Shown: positions 57,036-64,000 of the stretch, piece after piece
Numbering within the stretch: the first letter of the stretch is position 1
Layout: every line of letters begins with the position of its first letter
Source: Symsagittifera roscoffensis
Taxonomy: Eukaryota; Xenacoelomorpha; Acoela; Convolutidae
DNA: 64,000 nt
Assembly: GCF_963678635.1 (NCBI RefSeq)
Contig: NC_087062.1
Span: 74,514,349-74,578,348 of the forward strand
Direction: 5' to 3'
Program-made: the position numbers and the translations under genes
The notes under the pieces: model-generated
Databases searched by the model: none
Told to the model about the DNA's origin: nothing
Seen by the model: only the letters and a program-made list of their open reading frames with translations

Positions 57036-60000
57036 CGAGTTCAGATAGGGCCACCTACATTTCCCGGTGATATTTAACGATTGCTCCCATTGGGTCTAAG
57101 TTTTCCTGTTTTTTGTGTGCCCGGCTCAAATTATCTCTGCTAACGCCCTCCTAGTACCGATTTTCATAGCATTAACTTACTCAGTTCCCATTTGAAGCGC
57201 CAATTTCGCTGTTTTTCTATTTTCTGGAATAGAATGGGCTATCTTTTTGAAGGTTCAAACCACCTTGGGCTCGACACTTTGATTGCTCTAGCACTTAACT
57301 AAGTCTGAACGAATTGCTATTAATATTTCATTCTCCAAGCTAAACTGAACCCAAGATTTACCAACTCCACTTTGAATTAATTCTACTGCACTAATGTTTC
57401 AATGTAGAAGCTATGTCGCTATCAGCATCTACTTTAGTTCCCAATACACAAATTTCCTCCAGAAAAATAGTAAGGTGGCCAACCTGATTTCCAGGTGTTG
57501 GGCAGGGGAATACGCCACTTTCCGGTGTTAGTCCCAAGATTTTGTATACTACTTCTTGGTCATAACGCCCAAAGTTCACCTTCAGGTAATCCGGTGTTCA
57601 CCCGGGTTCAAACTTCCTCGGACCTTAAGTTTCTCCCCATTGATAAGGAAAGTGATCATTTCTCACTTTCAGGAGCTGGGTTGGGGAATACGCCACTTTC
57701 CGATGCAATTTCGGGATCATAACGCCCAAATGTCACTACAAGATCATCCAGGGGTCACTCGGTGTCATACAATTTTGAACAGGCTCAGAGTCTCATGCGG
57801 TCTTCACTAAAAGGTTTCATTCATTTTCAATTAAAACCTCCCAAATTATACCGCTTCTATGGTCCATTTTTATTTTTCCTGGGAAAAAGGTAATAACAGC
57901 AGAAGGAGTCACCGGATTCAATTTGCTCACAGGGTTCTTTTTTCGGAGTTTGCCTCTAATTTTCTTTGCCACAATAACACCAGTATGCACTAATTCATTA
58001 TTTTGCGTAAATTGATAATTTCCTGTCTAAGGGGATGTTTTTAAAGCAAATAAATTCCGATGCAACCGTTGAAAGATTCGAATTTTAACACCAGATGTAT
58101 TTTGCTATTTTCAATCATACCTCCAAGTTTCAGCTGCTTGACCGAAAAATGACTTCCGGAAGTTATGGGTGGCTTTGTTTACTTAAGGCATAAAACCAGA
58201 AGTGGGGGTCTTGGTGTTCTAATTTTAAGTTTCCCTCAAGTAGCCCTAAAACATATTAATTTTTGGTCCCGTTATTGCCGCTAGTTGCCAGGTTCTGATA
58301 GGAACATTAAAAATTCCGGGTACATTTGTCGTATTTTGTATGCCCGGGTTTAATAATCTCATTTACAGCCCTTTTAATACCGAGTTTCATGACATTAGTT
58401 TCTTCAGTTTCCATTTGAGGGGGTTTGCCGATTTTGTAGTTTTTTTTGTTTTCTGGCATAGAAGGGGCTATCTGTTCGAAATTTCAAACTATCTTCGTCT
58501 CAAGACTTCTTTTGCTGTACTACTTAACCTAGTCTGATTTAACTGCTATTAAAAGATCACTCTCCAAGCTAAGCTGAACCCAAATTTTGCCAAGTCCACT
58601 TTGAATAGAATCTACTGCTCCAATGTTGCAAGGTAGAAGCTAGATCCCTGTCAGCTACTGCTTCAGTTCCCATTAAACAAGTTTCCTTTTCCTCCCAAAA
58701 ACTAATAGGTGACCAGTTCTCATTATCAGGTGCTGGGCAGGGGAATACGCAACTTCCCGGTATTGTTTCATGGGGTGGGCTTAAGGCACACCCCATGTCA
58801 AGCTGAACCCTAAGCTGAACCCAATGATTATTAAAGTGACCAATTTCCTCCCAACCTACTGAGTAAATTGATATTTTCTATGCATTTTGTGGTTCTTGGG
58901 GCTTTAATTTTAAGCTTCCATCAACTAGCCCTAAAACATACTAATTTTTGGTCCCGTTAATGCCGCAAGTTACCTAGTTCTGATTGGGCCGTTGAAACAT
59001 CCGGTTACTTTTGTCGTTTGCCCCTGGGGCTTGAGGGGCCCCGTATTTTCTATGCCCGGGTCAAATCATCTCTATTACAGTCCTTTTAATACCGAGTTTC
59101 ATGGCATTAGCTTACTCAGTTCCCATTTATAGGATTCGCCGGTTTTGTTGTTTTTCTTTTTTTTCTGGCATAAAATGGCCTATCTTTTTGAATATTTAAA
59201 CCATCTTGGGCTCGACACTTTGTCTGCTCTAGCACTTAACTTAGTCTGATTGAATTGCTATTAATAGATTATTTTCCAAGCTAAGCTGAACCCAAAATTT
59301 ACCAAGTTCTTTTTGAATTATTTCTTTTGCACTATTGTTTCAATGTAGAAGCTATCTCGCTATCAGCACTTTAGATTCCAATACACAAATTTCCTACAGA
59401 AAAATAGTAAGGTGACCAAATCTGATTTCCAAGGGTTGGACAGGGGAGTACGCCACTTTTAGGAGTTAGTCTTGAAATTTTCTATGCTACTTTGGTCTTA
59501 ACAGGTAATCCGGTGTTTACTCGGGGTCAAACTTCCTCGGACCTTAAGTTCCTCCCAATGATTATTAAAGTGACCAAATCTCACTTCCGGGAGTTGGGTT
59601 GGGGAATACGACACTTTCCGGTGTTAATCGTTGTTTTTTTATGCATTTTTGGGGTCATAACGCCCAAATGTCAACTTAAGATTATCGGGGGGTCACTTGG
59701 TGTCATACATCTTCAGTCAGGTTCAGAGTCCCATGTAGTCTTCACTAATAGGTTTCATTCAATTGCAATTATAACTTCCAAAATTATCCCGTTTCTAAGG
59801 TCTATTTTTACATTTCCCGGTAAAAAGGTATTACCAGCAGGAGTCACCGAACTCAATTTGCTCACAGGGTTCTTTTTTCGGGGTTTTCATCCAAATACTT
59901 TTGCCACAATAACACCAGTATGAACTCATTCATTATTTTGCGTAAATTGATTATTTCCTGTCTAAGGGGATGTTTTTAATGCTAACAATTTCGATGCAAC

Positions 60001-62495
60001 TGTTGGAAATGATTCGAATTAAAACACCAGATGTATTTTGCCACTACCTATCATAGCTCCAAGTTTCAGCTGCTTGTGTTTGTTGGGACAAAAAAATGAC
60101 TTGCGGAAGTTTCGGGTGGCTTCGTTGAGTTGGGGCATAAACCAGAAGTGGGGGTCTTGGGTTTCTCATTTTAAGCTTCCCGCAACTAGCCCTAAACCAT
60201 ACTAAACTTTAGTCCCGTTAATGCCGCTAGTTGCCTTGTTCTGAAAGGGCCATTGAAACTTTCGGGTACTTTGTCGTTTGCCCCCGGGGCTTGAGGGGCC
60301 CCTTACTTTGATGGCCGGGTCAAATCATCTCTAGTACATAGTTTCATAGCATAAGTTTCCTCTCTTCCATTTGAGGGGGTTCGCTGATTTTTTTTTCTGG
60401 CAGAGGAGGGGCTATCTTTTGAAAAACTCAAATATCTTCGTCTCCTCAAATTTTTTGTTTGCTGTACTACTTAGTCTAGTCTGATTGAACTGCTATTAAA
60501 AAATCATTCTCCAAACCCTGAACCCAAAAATTACCAAGTCTAATTTGAGTAAAACCTACTGCTCCAATGTTGCAATGTAGAAGCTAGACCACTGTCAGCT
60601 CCTGCTTCTGTTCCCAATAAACAAGTTTTCTTTTCCTGCCAAAAACTAGTAAGGTGACCAAAACTCCTTATCCGGGTTTAGGCAGGGGATTAGGCGACTT
60701 TCTGGTGTTTATCCCGAGATTTTCTATGCAACTTTGTGGTTGTACGGCTCAAGGGTCATCTTAAAGTAATCCGGTGTTCACGCGGATTCACATTTCCTCG
60801 AACTTTATTTTCTTTTCATTTTTTTGTAGTGACTATTTCTCATTTGCAGTTGGGCTGGGGAATACGCCACTTTCCGGTGTTAATCCTGTTTTTTCTTATG
60901 CAATTTTGGGGCCATAACGCCCAATTGTCCATTTAAGGTCATTCAGGAGTCACGCGGGGTCAAGCATCTTCGGACAGTTTCAGAGTCACATGGCGTCTTC
61001 AATTCCCAGTTTCATTCATATCCCATTAAAACATCCCATGTTATCCCGTTTTTAAGGTCCATTTTTAACATTCCCGTGAAAAAAATATTAACACGGGAAT
61101 CAGTCGCCGGATGCGTTTTACTCACAGGAATCTTTTTTCTAATTCTTGTTGCCGCAATAAAACCAATATACCTTCGCTGTTTATTTTGCTTGAATTGATA
61201 TTTTCCTGATACAAACCTCCAAGTTTCAACTGCTTGAGTTCATTGGGGCTCAGAGAACAAAACAGCTTTCCGAAGTAAGTTTTGGCTTTGTTTACTTAGG
61301 GCATAAAACCAGAAGTGGGGTCCTGGGGTTCTAATTTTAGGCTTCCCTCAACTAGGCCTACAACATACTGATATTTGATCCAGTTAATGTCGCTGGTCGC
61401 CGAGTGCTGATAAGCTATTTAGATTCCTGGGGACGTTGATAATTTGCCCTCGATGGGTCCCAGCAGTCACGTTTTTGGTATGCCCTGGTCAAATCATCTC
61501 TAGTACCACCCTTCCAAAACCGAGTTTCTTGGCATTAGCTTACTCAGTTCTCATTTGTGGGGTTTGCTGATTTTGTTGTTTTTCTATTTTATGGCATAGG
61601 TTGGGTGTTTTTTTCGAAGATTCAAATTATTGTGGACTCAGCACTTTGTTTACTCTACTGCTTAAATTAACCTAATTAAATTACTATTAAAAGATCTTTC
61701 TCCAGGCTAGGCTGAACCCAAAATATACCTCGTCCACTTCGAATTAACTCTACTGCTCCAAATTTGCAATATAGAAGCTATGGCGCTATCAGATTCTGCT
61801 TCAGTTCCAAATACACGAAACTCCTCACCAAAGTTTTAAGGTGATCAAATCTCATTTCTAGCGATCGGGCAGGGGAATAGGCCACTTTCTGGTGTTCATC
61901 CTGAGATTTTCTTTGTGGTAATAACTCCCAAAACTCACTTTAAGGTGATACGGTGCTCAACCGGGGTCAAAATTCTTAGAACTTTGTATTTCTCTCCGTT
62001 TATTAGTGAGTTGACCAATTCTTTTTTCCAGGAGTTGGGCTGGGGAATCTGCCACTTTCCGGTGTTAATCCTGTTTTTTTTAATGCAATTTTGGGATCAT
62101 AACGCCCGAATATTAATTTAAGGTCATCAAGGGGTCACTCAGGTCAAACATCTTCGGATATCTCCAGAATCTCATAGGGTCTTCACTATCACTTTTCATT
62201 CACATCCCAATAAAATTTCCCAATTTATCTCATTTCTAAGGTCCATTTTTACATTTCCCAAGAATGAGTATTAGCAGCGGAAGGAACTTCGGATGCGTTT
62301 TTTTCACAGGGGTCTTTTTTCGCGATTTTCATTTATTTTCTAGTGCCACAACAAAACCAGCAAGCACTAGCTCAAAGTTTTGCGTAAATTGATTCTTTCC
62401 TGTCTAAGCGGAAGTTGATTTAACGCTAGTATCTTCCAATGCAACCGTTGGAAAAGATTCAAATTTAAACATCAGATGTATCTTTTACCTATCAT
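57036..62495. repeat. 5.48-kb segmental tandem duplication, copy 2
   Basis: Starts at CGAGTTCAGATAGGGCC, the same point as 51552. It ends at TCTTTTACCTATCAT (62495), after which normal unit sequence (AGCTCCAAATTACAG) continues. The true array order therefore resumes here, and copy 1 is the one truncated at the junction. Confidence 0.95.
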
Positions 62496-64000
62496 AGCTC
62501 CAAATTACAGCCGCTTGAGTTCATTGGATTACAGAGAACGGCTTCCACTATTTAAGGGTGGCTTAGCTTACTTAGGGCGTAAAACAGAAGTGGGGGTCTT
62601 GGGTTTCTAAATTTAAGCATACCTCAATTAGGACGACAATTTATAAATATTTGATCCCGGTAATGCCGCTATTTGCGGATTTCTGATAGGGCCACTTACA
62701 CTTCCCGGAGATCTTTATCATTTGCTGCTCCCATTGGGTCTAAATAGTGCTGTTTTTTGTGTGCCCGGGTCAAATCATCTCTGGTACCGCCCTTCTAGTA
62801 CCGAGTTTCATGGCATTAGCTTCCTCAGTTCCCATTTCGTTGAGGGGGTTCGCTGATTTCGTTGTTTTTCTATTTTCTGGCATACGTTGGGTTATCTTTT
62901 TGAATATTCAAATTTTCATGGGCTCGAATCTTTGTTTGCTAAACTACTTAACTTAGTCTGAACGAGTTTCTGTTGAAAGATTATCCTCCAAGCTTAGATG
63001 AGCCCAAAAACTACCAAAATCACTTTGAATTATTTTTACTGCTCCAATGTTGCAATGTAGAAATTATATCGCTATCAGCTTCTGCTTCAGTTTCAAGTAT
63101 ACAAATTTCTGCCAAAAGGTAAGGTGACCAATTCTCATTTCCAGGGGTTGGGCAGAGGAACACGCGAGTTTCCGGTATTAATCCCGAGATTTTCTATGCA
63201 AGATTGTGGTCATAGCGCTGAAAGGTCATCTTTAGGAAATCTGTTACTCACTCGGGGCCAAACTTCCTCGGACCTTAAAGCTCTCCCCATTTTTTTGTAA
63301 GGTGACCAATTCTCCTTTCCAGGAGTTGGGCTTCGGAATACGCCACTTTGCGGAAGTAATCCTGTTTTTTAATGCAATTTTTTTTAATGCATAATGCCCA
63401 ATTGTCGTATTAAGGTCATTCAGGGGTCACTCGGGGTCAAGCATCTTTGGACAGGTTCAGTGTCAAATGGGTCTTCAATACCGAGTTTCATTTCTATCCC
63501 ATTAAAACATTCCAAGTTATTCCATTTCTATGGTCCATTTTACAATTCCCGGGAAAAGAGTTTTATCACGGAAAAAAGTCGAAAGATATGTTTTACTCAC
63601 AGGAACCATATTTTGGGTCTTGCATCCAATTATTTTGCCGCAGTAAAACAAATACACAAACCGTGATTATTTTGCTTAAACTGTCATTTTCCTGCCTAAC
63701 CGGAAGATTATTAAATGCTAATATGTTCCGATGCATTCGTTGAAAATGTCTCAAATTAAAACACCAGATGTATCTTGCCCCTACCTATCATACCTCCAAA
63801 CTTCAGCTGCTTGTGTTTGTTGGGGCCCACAAAAACGACTTCCGGTAGTTAGGGTTGGCCTCACTTACTTAGGACATATAACCAGAAGTGGGGTTCCTGG
63901 GGTTCTAAGAAGAAGCTTCCCTCAACTAGGCCTGCAACATACTAAATTTTGATCCGGTTAAGGCCGCTTGTTGTCGACTCCTGATAGGTCTCTTTACACT

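Larger units (their letters stand above)
49560..64000. repeat. Tandem array of a ~1.2-kb non-coding unit, at least 13 units
   Basis: The anchor CCAAGCTAAGCTGAACCCA or a variant occurs at about 49563, 50568, 51854, 53080, 53792, 55030, 56219, 57338, 58564, 59276, 60513, 61702 and 62988. Steps are mostly 1.0-1.29 kb, with short 0.71-kb units at 53.1 and 58.6 kb. Each unit usually holds two GGGGAATACGCCACTTTCCG sites ~178 bp apart, an internal duplication, plus TTTCAGCTGCTTG and TGCCCGGGTCAAATCATCTC. The array runs off the window end. Base composition is clearly less AT-rich than elsewhere. No frame is kept across the units. Confidence 0.92.

Noticed and set aside
49560-64000. CRISPR-like or rDNA-like array
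   Set aside because: Units are ~1.2 kb and diverged, with no short repeat/spacer alternation and no rRNA-like conserved blocks.

Overview
This is a repeat-dominated, AT-rich eukaryotic window (about two-thirds A+T by eye) with one 200-N scaffold gap. tRNA-like SINE material, a Tc1/mariner-type inverted-repeat element, other short inverted-repeat elements, LTR-like sequence and poly-T/poly-A richness, with no operons or ribosome-binding sites, point to a nuclear genome. An invertebrate is plausible, but the species cannot be named. No intact gene could be supported on either strand. The longest open frames lie inside repeats and are not kept intact between repeat copies.

Layout. 1-1790: three head-to-tail copies of a ~620-bp repeat. 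3.5-3.8 kb: a palindromic cluster built on a CACACATTTCGCC core. 4.4-5.2 kb: a 749-bp inverted-repeat element inserted in an old repeat (P1) that continues to ~7.5 kb. P2, its diverged paralogue (9.5-11.6 kb), carries ~170-180-bp tandem units. 12.1-12.9 kb: a long-arm Tc1-like foldback. 13.6-40.5 kb: at least 11 copies or fragments, in both orientations, of one ~0.5-kb dispersed family (here the GACTGCTCG family). Mixed in with it are a tRNA-derived SINE with a natural empty site, minisatellites, G-quadruplex-capable tracts and two weak decayed-coding candidates (16.2-17.7 and 30.9 kb).

31.6-34.0 kb and 48.1-64.0 kb share a second large element. It has an LTR-like block read on the minus strand, followed by a ~1.2-kb unit. 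The first site has one unit; the second has at least 13. There, a 5.48-kb multi-unit block has been tandemly duplicated almost without divergence, with 23 bp of locally templated filler at the junction. 43.0-48.8 kb holds a duplicated X-Y block. One X copy is split by an ~870-bp foldback made of TTGAGCGG-type motifs, so the other copy serves as an empty site.

Nothing here acts as a pathway. The window is a record of transposition, tandem expansion and recent duplication. The items most worth following are the GACTGCTCG family, the foldback insertion, the duplicated satellite-like array and the paired minus-strand peptide in the X blocks.
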